A stretch of 16,468 bases of DNA, from positions 1-16,468 of the forward strand of contig CAJJXN010000029.1 of assembly GCA_905197115.1 (NCBI GenBank), written 5' to 3'. The DNA comes from an uncultured Bacillota bacterium (GTDB lineage Bacteria; Bacillota_I; Bacilli_A; RFN20; CAG-631). The notes under the pieces are model-generated. The model was not told where the DNA came from, did no database searches, and saw only the letters and a program-made list of their open reading frames with translations. Below are positions 8,894 through 16,030 of the stretch, piece after piece. The stretch's first letter is position 1. Each line of letters opens with the position of its first letter. Position numbers and translations under genes: made by a program.

Positions 8894-11386
8894 CTATACG
8901 TTTATCCTTTGCGCTATTGTATCAATATTTTGATAGCGTCTTTTACCAATTAATTTAATGTCAAATAAATAACTTAATATCTCTTCTTTATTTTTGAATT
9001 TAATCTTTGAATCAATCAAAACTTTTTCTAAAAATTCATCGAAATTTTTCGTTTTAATTTTTTTGTTTACAATAAATCCTATTACTTTATTTACAGAATT
9101 TGAATCGCTTTCCACCATAAATTGAGCGCTGTAGCCTTGGATATAACTCTCTAATAAAAATTTATTCCAGTTATATCCTACATTAGGAAATTGAGAATAG
9201 TTATTAATTTCATCAAAAGATATATAACCTAAATCAGATGTAAATTTTGTCAACAATTCATCAATAGCCAGCACGTCAAATCCTATCAATTTCTTTTTTA
9301 TAAATTTATCTTTATCAATTCTGATGTACTCATTTAAAATGTCTGCTAAATAATATTTTGATAGCTTAATTCCCATTTCATCTGAAACTGATTGAAGTTG
9401 TTGTATAGTAATTTCTTCATTTCCTGTAAATGTATTATACAACAATTTAGAAAATGCAAAATCTTGCCCTTCTTTAATAAACACGTATCTGCGGAATTTT
9501 ATATCGTTGTTGAATAATATTTCTAAAGATTTACAAATTCCGGAGTCCCCAAAATTCAAATTATCTGAAACCAAAAGTGGGCACATTTTTGTTAACATGT
9601 CTATAACTTTATCTCTTAGTGCGAACTGCTCTCTCTGTATCAATTCTTCAACTAAATTTAAAGCCATCTGCAAATCTTGTTCATTATATTTAAATTGTTT
9701 AATAGAAAGATAGGTGTTTTTACCAACGTTTATAAAATCATTATCAAGATTTAAAATCTGCTTAATTTTTTCCTCCGAAACACCAATAAATAAGTTTCTA
9801 ATCTGTTGAACAGTTATTGGTTCGTAAATAGTATCAAGATATTTTTTTATTTCAGATTTGAGATCAATTAAATTCTTATTACTTTGAAAATAAGTTTTTT
9901 CAAAATTATACTTATTAGCAAATTTCTTACTTAAATATTCTTTTAAAATTTGTTCATTTAAGATATTTGTACTGATGAGCTCTTCTTTAAATCTCTCATA
10001 AACATCTTTATAATATAACATAAAATAATTGTTATTAAATTTTTCATCTATGTAGTTAATAATTTCATCAATAATTGACTTTTCAATTATATTCTCTTCA
10101 TCTATTAATCTGTCTTCTATTTTTACAGAAGTTGTTAATAGTGAATTTTCAACTTCTTCCTGCGAAATTTTTATTACATTAGAAAAATCAGATAAGTAAT
10201 AATTTACTAGTCTTTTAAAATCTATAATACTTCCAATTTTATAACCATGTTTAAAGTGATTAATAAAGCAATTCCTTAATTGTTCTTTTTCAAGTTCTGA
10301 TAAACTATCGTGTCTAAAACCTCGTTTTTTATCGATATTAACCTCTTTCTTTTCTGCTTTATCTTTATAAAAAAGATGACAGTCATTATAACCAATACTG
10401 TTACACTTTAGCAGTACTAAAATGTATTTTAGTATCGTACTTACGACATATGGAATTTGTAAATATTTGTTATTGTTTAATAATTTTGTCCCATAATGAT
10501 CTTTATCATATTCAGCAGGCTCGTTTTTTATAAAAGAAAAACCATTATCCACTTTATAACCATTATCAATTAATGCATTACATATAAAATACATGGCATC
10601 CAACCAAGAATTAACATAATTATCAACTCCAAATACATCTACCTTTATTGGTATACAATAAGAATATTTTGTTAGTTGATTATTACTTACTTCATTCCAA
10701 TCTATCTCACTAAGTCGAGTTTCTTTTTCGATATATTTTAGTTCAAAATCATCATTGTTTATACCATAAAATTTAAGTAACTCAATAGACATTTTACAAA
10801 TTGCTGTTCCACTGTAGTTTGTTTCTAAAAAAAGATTATCCATGACTTGTTTGGGAGCTATGAACTCAGAACCCGAACTAGACCATAGGATCCTCTGACT
10901 CTGTGAAAATTTAAAATTAATAATATTAATATTTGGATTTTGCCTTATTAGACACCTAGTAAGAGTTACAATGTAATCTGCCCAATTATTTATTGTATAA
11001 ATTTCATTAAAAAATCTAAATTCTTTTGGCTTTGTATAAGATAAGTTTTCTATTTTTGAATTTGGTTGTAATACTTTAAGTTTGTCACTATATTCAATTT
11101 TATTTATGGATTTTTCACCAACTTGGCTTTCTATCGCTTCCCCATTTAAAAATTGCAAATATTTACTCATTGCACAACTAAATGTATTATGATATGCATT
11201 ATTTAAACTTTCAAAACTCTTATCTTGTTTTACAATATTAATGAAATCCAAATAATTACAACCATCATAACCATAATCATTGTTTATTTTTTTTATGGCA
11301 TTAATATAATTATTTATTGTTCTTAATGATAAATTTTGATCCCTTAGCCAATTAACAAAATTTTCATCAAATTTTTCACTATTCAT
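8894..11386 (-). CDS. Unknown 830-aa BREX-operon protein with recombinase-like N-terminus
   Basis: I do not recognise a named family for the whole protein. The first 95 residues (FVNWLRDQNLSLRTINNYINA and following) look like the SAM-like core-binding domain of tyrosine recombinases, but no R-H-R-Y catalytic domain follows. Residues about 122-219 form a domain with a 'NNWADYIVTLTRCL ... FLETNYSG ... LLKFYGI' pattern, and 243-280 (VDNYVNSWLDAMYFICNALI) may start a second copy. From about 440 to the end there are successive helical segments that look like winged helix-turn-helix units, ending in the pattern YNWNKFLLESYIQGYS at 738-753. I chose the ATG at 11386. It has GAGGGAG at good spacing and overlaps the stop of the WYL gene by 8 bases, while two upstream in-frame ATGs lack a ribosome binding site. 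A non-catalytic DNA-binding or sensing role is inference. Confidence 0.85.
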   Translation of the reverse strand: MNSEKFDENFVNWLRDQNLSLRTINNYINAIKKINNDYGYDGCNYLDFINIVKQDKSFESLNNAYHNTFSCAMSKYLQFLNGEAIESQVGEKSINKIEYSDKLKVLQPNSKIENLSYTKPKEFRFFNEIYTINNWADYIVTLTRCLIRQNPNINIINFKFSQSQRILWSSSGSEFIAPKQVMDNLFLETNYSGTAICKMSIELLKFYGINNDDFELKYIEKETRLSEIDWNEVSNNQLTKYSYCIPIKVDVFGVDNYVNSWLDAMYFICNALIDNGYKVDNGFSFIKNEPAEYDKDHYGTKLLNNNKYLQIPYVVSTILKYILVLLKCNSIGYNDCHLFYKDKAEKKEVNIDKKRGFRHDSLSELEKEQLRNCFINHFKHGYKIGSIIDFKRLVNYYLSDFSNVIKISQEEVENSLLTTSVKIEDRLIDEENIIEKSIIDEIINYIDEKFNNNYFMLYYKDVYERFKEELISTNILNEQILKEYLSKKFANKYNFEKTYFQSNKNLIDLKSEIKKYLDTIYEPITVQQIRNLFIGVSEEKIKQILNLDNDFINVGKNTYLSIKQFKYNEQDLQMALNLVEELIQREQFALRDKVIDMLTKMCPLLVSDNLNFGDSGICKSLEILFNNDIKFRRYVFIKEGQDFAFSKLLYNTFTGNEEITIQQLQSVSDEMGIKLSKYYLADILNEYIRIDKDKFIKKKLIGFDVLAIDELLTKFTSDLGYISFDEINNYSQFPNVGYNWNKFLLESYIQGYSAQFMVESDSNSVNKVIGFIVNKKIKTKNFDEFLEKVLIDSKIKFKNKEEILSYLFDIKLIGKRRYQNIDTIAQRINV

Positions 11387-12383
11387 GCATATCTCCCTCA
11401 TATTTTGGATACTTATCAATAATTTCCTTTAACATGGATATATATTTTGCTTTTATTTCTTGTGGCTTAACAATTTTTATACTTTGTCCATATTGCAATG
11501 CCCAATATAAAAAAGCCTGTTCATTAGTGTTTAATGTCACAAAAACGCCTTCATCATTTTCCTTTATTCTTGCATTGTTTCCATACCATTCTATAACATA
11601 ATTAATAGCCTTAGGATTATCTAGCATTATAGTTATCTGTGTTGTATTCCCAGCAAACATATATATATGCTCATTGATATAAGAAGCTATATTAAAATCC
11701 TCTGAATTTTTTAATTTTGACAACGGCTTAATTTCATCATCTATTATTTTTACTTTAGAAATAGACTCTATTTTATAATTAGATAAATTATCATACTTAT
11801 CATAGTTACAAACTAAATAATACTTTCCGTTATTGTTTATCATGAAGTATGGATTTATTATAAATGTTTTATCTCTTTGTATTCCCTTTAAAAGTTTATT
11901 TGACAAAATTTCATTATAACAAAAGCTGATTTTTTTGTTTTGTTCTATAGCTCTGCTTATAGTGTCTATAGTATAAAAAAATTCCTTATTATTGTATCGA
12001 TTGACATCTTCAATTTTATAAATATAGTCATACCTTTTCTTTTCGTAAATACTGCAATCCACCATCAATGATTCAATTAAATTATTAGCTTGCTTTGCAC
12101 TTATAGATTTTGATGAAAAAATAGCATCTACCAAAAAAGATAGTTCACTTTTATCGATATTCCTACTTATTAAAGCACAACCATTATTCCCTTTTTTTAT
12201 TACATCAACTCCAAAGTTCTGTAATGCTATTATATAAGAAGCAATTGTTTTTACATCAGCAGTTAGTCCATATTCAAGTTGTAGTTTATTATTAATTTCT
12301 GAATAAGTTAGGCTATGATTGTCATCGGTATATTTTTGTAATATTTTTAGTATATACAAACATAATAGCCTTTTATCTGACAT
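11379..12383 (-). CDS. WYL-domain transcriptional regulator (BrxR-like position)
   Basis: This 334-residue protein heads the BREX operon. The N-terminal 75 residues form a winged-helix DNA-binding domain (LTYSEINNKLQLEYG-LTADVKTIASYI). A WYL domain follows at about 135-215, with NPYFMINNNGKYYLVCNYD and a trailing YKIESISKVKII strand. A C-terminal WCX-like domain holds VIEWYGNNARI. WYL proteins bind nucleotide or nucleic-acid ligands and usually repress or activate defence operons; BrxR plays this role in BREX type 1. A GTG at 12392 would extend the gene by 3 residues, but the AGGAGA ends directly against that GTG. The ATG at 12383 has the proper 9-base spacing, so I used it. The stop overlaps the start of the next gene, so regulator and system are made together. 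Equating it with BrxR is by analogy only. Confidence 0.88.
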   Translation of the reverse strand: MSDKRLLCLYILKILQKYTDDNHSLTYSEINNKLQLEYGLTADVKTIASYIIALQNFGVDVIKKGNNGCALISRNIDKSELSFLVDAIFSSKSISAKQANNLIESLMVDCSIYEKKRYDYIYKIEDVNRYNNKEFFYTIDTISRAIEQNKKISFCYNEILSNKLLKGIQRDKTFIINPYFMINNNGKYYLVCNYDKYDNLSNYKIESISKVKIIDDEIKPLSKLKNSEDFNIASYINEHIYMFAGNTTQITIMLDNPKAINYVIEWYGNNARIKENDEGVFVTLNTNEQAFLYWALQYGQSIKIVKPQEIKAKYISMLKEIIDKYPKYEGDMHE

Positions 12384-12404
12384 AATCAACACTCTCCTAA
12401 AGGC

Positions 12405-12454
12405 ATTATATCACAATTTATCTGTTTTTGTATCATTTTTATATAATTTGGCAA
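12405..12454 (-). promoter_or_regulatory. Predicted promoter of the BREX operon
   Basis: On the minus strand a consensus extended -10, TGATATAAT (TATAAT at 12405-12410), lies just upstream of the WYL gene's ribosome binding site, with only a weak -35 (ATACAA at 12428-12433). A second option is TTGCCA (12449-12454), 16 bases, then TGATACAAA (-10 at 12427-12432). The first would start RNA near 12398, almost on the AGGAGA; the second near 12420 gives a more normal leader. Sequence alone does not decide between them. Confidence 0.5.
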
Positions 12455-12476
12455 AATTTTTGTATTTTGATTTTTT

Positions 12477-12520
12477 GAAACGACAAATATTCCATTTCAA
12501 ACATGCAAAACTGTCGTTTC
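12477..12520. promoter_or_regulatory. Inverted repeat, candidate operator upstream of BREX operon
   Basis: A perfect 9-bp inverted repeat, GAAACGACA (12477-12485) and TGTCGTTTC (12512-12520), is separated by 26 bases. It lies between the SLOG gene stop and the predicted BREX promoter. The long spacer and lack of a following T-run on either strand argue against a rho-independent terminator. The WYL regulator encoded next door is the natural candidate binder, but this is inference. Confidence 0.45.
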
Positions 12521-12538
12521 TTTAGTAAATAAGGCGAT

Positions 12539-13081
12539 TTAATCCAAAACCACAGTTTTCACCCCACACTCTTTTGCATAATTCAAAGTCTTCTTTGTTC
12601 CACCATTTGTTCCATTAAATAAAGCTATTACAAGTGAAGAATTATTTATCATAAAACGATTACGTTCCAACATACATTCTGGTCCAACATAATCATCATA
12701 GATACAACGAATATTATCTAATTGTATAAGCAAAGACCTATATCTTTGTTTATCTTTTTCATTCCATAATTTGTCCTGAGTTTTACATGGAATGGCTCCA
12801 ATAAGTTCAATAAACGGATATGTTTTTTTCAGTTCCAAACCCATCTCCGCACAAATCATATCAAAACCCAGCGCCATACCAGAAATAAATGTCGTATATC
12901 CATTTTTTATTGCTTTAATTATTTCATTCCTAAGTTGCTCTTTCATTTTTAAACACCTTTCATCTTGTTCGTTGAATTTCCAAGGCAAACTTTGTGGACG
13001 ATGTCCCGTAAAACAACAAGTATGTGCATTCAACAATTTAACATAAGAAGATATTTCTTCTTTGATATTTTCGTAGTTCAT
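12539..13081 (-). CDS. SLOG-fold protein, DUF1273/YpsA-like
   Basis: This 180-residue protein has the landmarks of the DUF1273 branch of the SLOG superfamily: CCFTGHRP at 22-29, SGMALGFDMICAE at 67-79 and FNGTNGGTKKT at 155-165. The glycine-rich loops belong to a Rossmann-like fold that binds a nucleotide-type ligand, as in YpsA, DprA and LOG proteins. SLOG proteins in conflict islands are predicted to sense or process nucleotide signals; the ligand here is unknown. The ATG is preceded at some distance (11 bases) by AAGGGG. It diverges from the XRE regulator and shares an operator region with it. It lies 155 bases upstream of the BREX regulator on the same strand with no convincing terminator between, so it may feed into the BREX transcript. 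No membrane segment is seen. The full length looks intact. Confidence 0.88.
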   Translation of the reverse strand: MNYENIKEEISSYVKLLNAHTCCFTGHRPQSLPWKFNEQDERCLKMKEQLRNEIIKAIKNGYTTFISGMALGFDMICAEMGLELKKTYPFIELIGAIPCKTQDKLWNEKDKQRYRSLLIQLDNIRCIYDDYVGPECMLERNRFMINNSSLVIALFNGTNGGTKKTLNYAKECGVKTVVLD

Positions 13082-13117
13082 AATGAATAATTCCCCTTTG
13101 GCTAATCTACACTACAT

Positions 13118-13145
13118 ATAATACCAAAAAATATCTCAATTACAA
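13118..13145 (-). promoter_or_regulatory. Predicted promoter of the SLOG gene
   Basis: On the minus strand TTGTAA (13140-13145), a 16-base spacer and TATTAT (13118-13123) make a good sigma-A-type promoter. The RNA would start near 13111, inside the first TACACTACATA box, so a bound repressor would block it. Confidence 0.55.
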
Positions 13146-13189
13146 AACATTTTGACTAATCTACACTACATAGTTTGGATTGGCCATAG

Positions 13190-13198
13190 TGCTAAAAT
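13190..13198 (+). promoter_or_regulatory. Predicted extended -10 promoter of the XRE gene
   Basis: TGCTAAAAT (extended -10; hexamer 13193-13198) would start RNA near 13205, within the inverted operator box at 13200-13210. The -35 region is weak, consistent with an extended -10 promoter. Confidence 0.45.
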
Positions 13199-13234
13199 GT
13201 ATGTAGTGTAAAAAATACATAGGGAGCAATGATT

Positions 13235-13486
13235 ATGATTTCATTAAATTATGCTTTCTCTACTCGTGTAAGAGAAATTTTAAAAGAGAAAAAGATGACT
13301 CAATATAAGTTAGAACAACTAACTGGAATATATCATAGTACAATGAATGCAATAATGAATGATAGGTGTAAATCTTCAAATTTTAAAACTATGGCATTAA
13401 TTATTAGAGAACTTGGAATGAGTATACCTGAATTTTTTAATAGTCCTATATTCGCAGATTTTGACAACTTAAATATTGACGACTAA
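13235..13486 (+). CDS. Small XRE/Cro-type regulator
   Basis: This 83-residue protein is almost entirely one helix-turn-helix domain. The segment KKMTQYKLEQLTGIYHSTMN (around 19-38) is the canonical helix-turn-helix, followed by a helix with MALIIRELGMSIPEFF. An acidic tail ends the protein. The ATG at 13235 is preferred over the one at 13229 because GGGAG at 13222-13226 is 8 bases from the former and only 2 from the latter. It is the only gene in the window on the plus strand. It is divergent from the SLOG gene, with three shared operator boxes, and is likely an autorepressor of the pair. A strong terminator follows the stop. Confidence 0.88.
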   Translation: MISLNYAFSTRVREILKEKKMTQYKLEQLTGIYHSTMNAIMNDRCKSSNFKTMALIIRELGMSIPEFFNSPIFADFDNLNIDD

Positions 13487-13491
13487 ATTTA

Positions 13492-13532
13492 AAAAAACAC
13501 TGATTTTTCTCATTGAGACTTCAGTGTTTTTT
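13492..13532. terminator. Bidirectional rho-independent terminator
   Basis: A perfect 12-bp stem, AAAAAACACTGA (13492-13503) with TCAGTGTTTTTT (13521-13532), encloses a 17-base loop and is flanked by T-runs on both strands. It sits between two convergent transcripts, the XRE gene and the tail of the abiE operon, and probably ends both. Confidence 0.85.
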
Positions 13533-13546
13533 ACTTTTTATTTCAA

Positions 13547-13838
13547 TTAATATACTCTCTTTAATATTTTATCTCTTAACGAGCATAAATCTTTAATACT
13601 ATCATCAAAAGAAAGAAAATAATTTTTAAATTCTAAAGAGCCGGCTCCAGTTATCCATGCCTCATGCATATTTAATCTATCGTCAGCCAAATTAATTAAA
13701 TTGTTTGGTTCATAATGTAGATAATAGTTTAGTATCAATGTTTCCATATCTTCCGAAACGGAGTACAAATAATCATATCCTTTTTTAAATGTTTTATCAA
13801 AAAGAATATTTATTAACTTTTAATAATCTATTTCTCAT
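13547..13838 (-). pseudogene. Small unknown ORF, possibly frameshifted at its start
   Basis: An open frame on the minus strand ends at 13547 and codes for about 73 residues from a TTG at 13768, behind AAGGAT at usable spacing. I know no family for it. The same frame stays open upstream to about 13821 and reads like protein (KLINILFDKTFKKGYDYLYS), but has no ATG. An ATG at 13836-13838, overlapping the phosphoesterase stop, opens a neighbouring frame (MRNRLLK). The two would join into one protein of about 97 residues if the AAAA tract at 13818-13821 had one more A. So it is either a gene broken by a 1-base deletion, a sequencing error in a homopolymer, or a shorter gene with a TTG start. It is the last gene of the abiE-phosphoesterase operon and ends just before the shared terminator. 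Confidence 0.5.
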
Positions 13839-14553
13839 TTATAATTAAAACATTAACCTTCTTCGAATAAGCTGTGCAAGCATCTATGGCTATCATATTT
13901 TTTGTTATGAAAGGTTCAAAATTGGCTTTATCTCCAAATTCTTCGTATTCGTCTGGATTTTGTTCGTGCCATAATGCAGAACAATGCCAATGTCCACAAA
14001 CTATTGTTTTGTTTGGTTCGTAGATTTCATATCTAAACATTTCTACTGGGTTTGTCCAACGAGCCTTTTCCCAACGTTCTTTTCTTGCTGTTCGCCAATC
14101 GCTATCATACAAGTAACAATTTTCAATGATTGGTATCCAGCCGTGAACGAATATGTAATGCTTTGTTTCATAGTAATCAATGCACATGTCTAAAACTTCT
14201 TGGAGTCTAGTTTCTTTTGCCATCTTTTTAAGGTCAAATTCACTTATTTGCCATTCTGGATATAAGTCGACAATTGTTTGTGCTGTTCCATTACATAGGT
14301 CGCCATAATCACTTGAATTTCTTTCAATCATTTGTTCCATCAAGTCTTCATGATTGCCACGAATAAGAATTACTTTGTCTTTGTGTTTCAAAACAAAATC
14401 AATTATTTCTTTTGGCTGACTTCCTCTATCAAACAAATCGCCACAAAGAATTATTTTGTGTTCAGGGTTATTTAAGTCAAAGTCTTTATCTTTTAAAGCA
14501 TTTTGCCATTCATCATAAAATCCATGAATGTCGCCAGATACAAAATATTTCAT
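13828..14553 (-). CDS. Calcineurin-like metallophosphoesterase (PPP type)
   Basis: This 241-residue protein carries the full metal-binding set of the PPP-like phosphoesterases: GDIHG (7-11), GDLFDRG (38-44), GNHED (66-70), an HGW histidine (137) and GHWH (187-190). It resembles the bacterial/phage serine-threonine phosphatase and ApaH-like group, which cleave phosphoproteins or dinucleoside polyphosphates. The true substrate cannot be told from sequence. ATG follows AGAGG at 5 bases. It begins 14 bases after the abiEii stop, so it belongs to the same operon. It may be a cargo gene, or it may remove a nucleotide or phosphate modification connected with the toxin; that link is speculation. The gene looks intact. 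Confidence 0.9.
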   Translation of the reverse strand: MKYFVSGDIHGFYDEWQNALKDKDFDLNNPEHKIILCGDLFDRGSQPKEIIDFVLKHKDKVILIRGNHEDLMEQMIERNSSDYGDLCNGTAQTIVDLYPEWQISEFDLKKMAKETRLQEVLDMCIDYYETKHYIFVHGWIPIIENCYLYDSDWRTARKERWEKARWTNPVEMFRYEIYEPNKTIVCGHWHCSALWHEQNPDEYEEFGDKANFEPFITKNMIAIDACTAYSKKVNVLIINEK

Positions 14554-14567
14554 AAAAACCTCTAATT

Positions 14568-15434
14568 TTAAACTGACTGTAATTTTTTTGTTATCTCAAT
14601 AAAAAATTCTTTACTCCACAAATCAAGTTTTGTTTTGTCTTTTATGAAAGGCAATACATCTTGTTTTGCTTGTTCTATATCAAGATTTTCAAATCTTTCG
14701 CTTAGTAATGCTTTTAGATTATCAATAGTTAAATCATAATCTTCATTAATAAACTTTGATTGAACCAACTTTGCTTTCAAATTTTCCAAATTCACTCTTG
14801 CTCCAATTGACAAAAAGAAAATATAATCGTAAAAATCTCTACCTTTCACTCTTGATTTCCAATTCCTGCAAAGGCAAGCATGAATTTTACCTGCAAATAA
14901 TGATTGCAAATCATATAATCTTACTTGATAAGGAGAAGGCAACAGTCCAAACTTAGTTTCATAAGTTGCACCAGTTGGTGGGTTAATGTCCACTTCAAAC
15001 TTAATTCGTATAGCTTCTTCTTTATTGATAAATTTAGAATCTTCACTATCTTCATAGAAAGATAAAATATGTTCTTTTGTGTTACCCTTTAAGAAAGCAG
15101 ATTTTATATTGGAATCAACAGATTTAATTTTCTCTGTCACATTGAAATTCAAGCCAAGTGATTTTGTCTCGTTTTCAATATATTGAAAATATTTGGTTAA
15201 ATCAAAATCTGGATTTTGTGTTATTAATGAAAAATCTAAATCTTCACTAAATCTATCCAATCCATAAAATATTCTTAGTGCAGTTCCACCATAAAATGCT
15301 GCTTCTTTAAAAAATCCACCACGAGATAGTCCACAAAGAACTATTTCTTGAACAATCTCTTTTATGGCATTCTTCTTGTCTTCGATATTGTTAATTTGAT
15401 ATTTTGATAACATCTGGCTTAATACTTGTTGCAT
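14568..15434 (-). CDS. abiEii: AbiEii-type nucleotidyltransferase toxin
   Basis: This 288-residue protein is a type IV toxin-antitoxin toxin of the nucleotidyltransferase AbiEii/AbiGii family. The catalytic core shows GGTALR at 49-54 followed by RFSEDLDF (61-68, metal-binding D65 and D67), a third acidic strand FEVDIN (146-151) and the distal motif K183...KGRDFYD (197-203). All are present, so the enzyme should be active. Relatives (MenT, AbiEii) add nucleotides to RNA such as tRNA acceptor ends and halt growth; the target here is unknown. I chose the ATG at 15434. AAAGGAG lies 9 bases upstream, and the codon follows the abiEi stop by one base. An ATG at 15464 in the same frame lies inside abiEi and lacks a good ribosome site. 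Confidence 0.92.
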   Translation of the reverse strand: MQQVLSQMLSKYQINNIEDKKNAIKEIVQEIVLCGLSRGGFFKEAAFYGGTALRIFYGLDRFSEDLDFSLITQNPDFDLTKYFQYIENETKSLGLNFNVTEKIKSVDSNIKSAFLKGNTKEHILSFYEDSEDSKFINKEEAIRIKFEVDINPPTGATYETKFGLLPSPYQVRLYDLQSLFAGKIHACLCRNWKSRVKGRDFYDYIFFLSIGARVNLENLKAKLVQSKFINEDYDLTIDNLKALLSERFENLDIEQAKQDVLPFIKDKTKLDLWSKEFFIEITKKLQSV

Positions 15435-15435
15435 T

Positions 15436-16023
15436 TTACTTTTCTCCTTTAATAAATTTTGCAAGTAAATTTAAGTTTGTTGAGTGATATAGTGGCGCAA
15501 GTTTTAAAATGTCTTGCTTGTTTAATTCGTTAAACTTGTCTTCATCTATTCTTAAATCTTCAAATAGCAATCTTTCTAAATCTTTAATAGTTTTCACGGG
15601 AGATATAGTATAAAGTTTATCGCAAAGTGCTTTTTCTGCTGTTGCCATTTGATATGAATATTCTTCATCTTGAAAAGCAAGGACTCCCAAACTAAATACC
15701 GCTTTAGGAACATCTCTGTAAATAAAAGTTCCAAAACGATTTGTATATGTCTTAATTTTTTTCTTATTGTAGGTTGCACATGTAAATGTGTTGTAAACCG
15801 CTTCAGGAATTAATCCTTGCTGATACAAAACATAATCAAAGGATAAATAAGATGGCCCATAAATAAATTGTGCAAGCCTTGAACCATTTATATTTGGATT
15901 GGTTTCATAAATGCCTTTTACCAAGGGGAATAACTTTCCTTGCTTTACATCTCTATTTATTTTTGCTATTGGATTTGAATAATTAGCATATTGTTCTTTT
16001 AATTGTTGAGTTGTGACTATCAT
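15436..16023 (-). CDS. abiEi: AbiEi-type antitoxin and autorepressor
   Basis: This 195-residue protein matches the AbiEi antitoxin pattern. The N-terminal winged-helix domain ends with INRDVKQGKLFPLVKGIYE at 22-40. A C-terminal domain follows with GPSYLSFDYVLYQQGLIPE (56-74) and ATAEKALCDKLY (127-138). Family members neutralise the AbiEii toxin without a stable protein complex and bind inverted repeats in their own promoter. ATG lies 6 bases after GGAGG. It is the first gene of the operon and is translationally coupled to abiEii. The promoter lies within the repeats just upstream, as expected. Confidence 0.92.
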   Translation of the reverse strand: MIVTTQQLKEQYANYSNPIAKINRDVKQGKLFPLVKGIYETNPNINGSRLAQFIYGPSYLSFDYVLYQQGLIPEAVYNTFTCATYNKKKIKTYTNRFGTFIYRDVPKAVFSLGVLAFQDEEYSYQMATAEKALCDKLYTISPVKTIKDLERLLFEDLRIDEDKFNELNKQDILKLAPLYHSTNLNLLAKFIKGEK

Positions 16024-16030
16024 ATATTTC

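Larger units (their letters stand above)
13102..13210. repeat. Three TACACTACATA operator boxes in the divergent region
   Basis: The 17-mer CTAATCTACACTACATA occurs twice in direct orientation, at 13102-13118 and 13156-13172 (54 bp apart). Its 11-bp core is found inverted as TATGTAGTGTA at 13200-13210. The outer boxes coincide with the predicted transcription starts of the SLOG gene and of the XRE gene; the middle box lies upstream of both. This is the layout of operators for a regulator that controls itself and its divergent neighbour. Binding by the XRE protein is inferred. Confidence 0.7.

Noticed and set aside
8894..11386. Tyrosine recombinase / integrase
   Set aside because: The N-terminus resembles a core-binding domain, but no R...H-x-x-R...Y catalytic set is found in the remaining 730 residues, and there are no attachment sites nearby.
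12477..12520. Rho-independent terminator for the SLOG gene
   Set aside because: The stem is only 9 bp, the loop is 26 bases and there is no T-run after it on the minus strand; an operator is more likely.
13102..13210. CRISPR-like repeats
   Set aside because: Only three short boxes with unequal spacing, one inverted, in a divergent promoter region; they fit operators, not an array.
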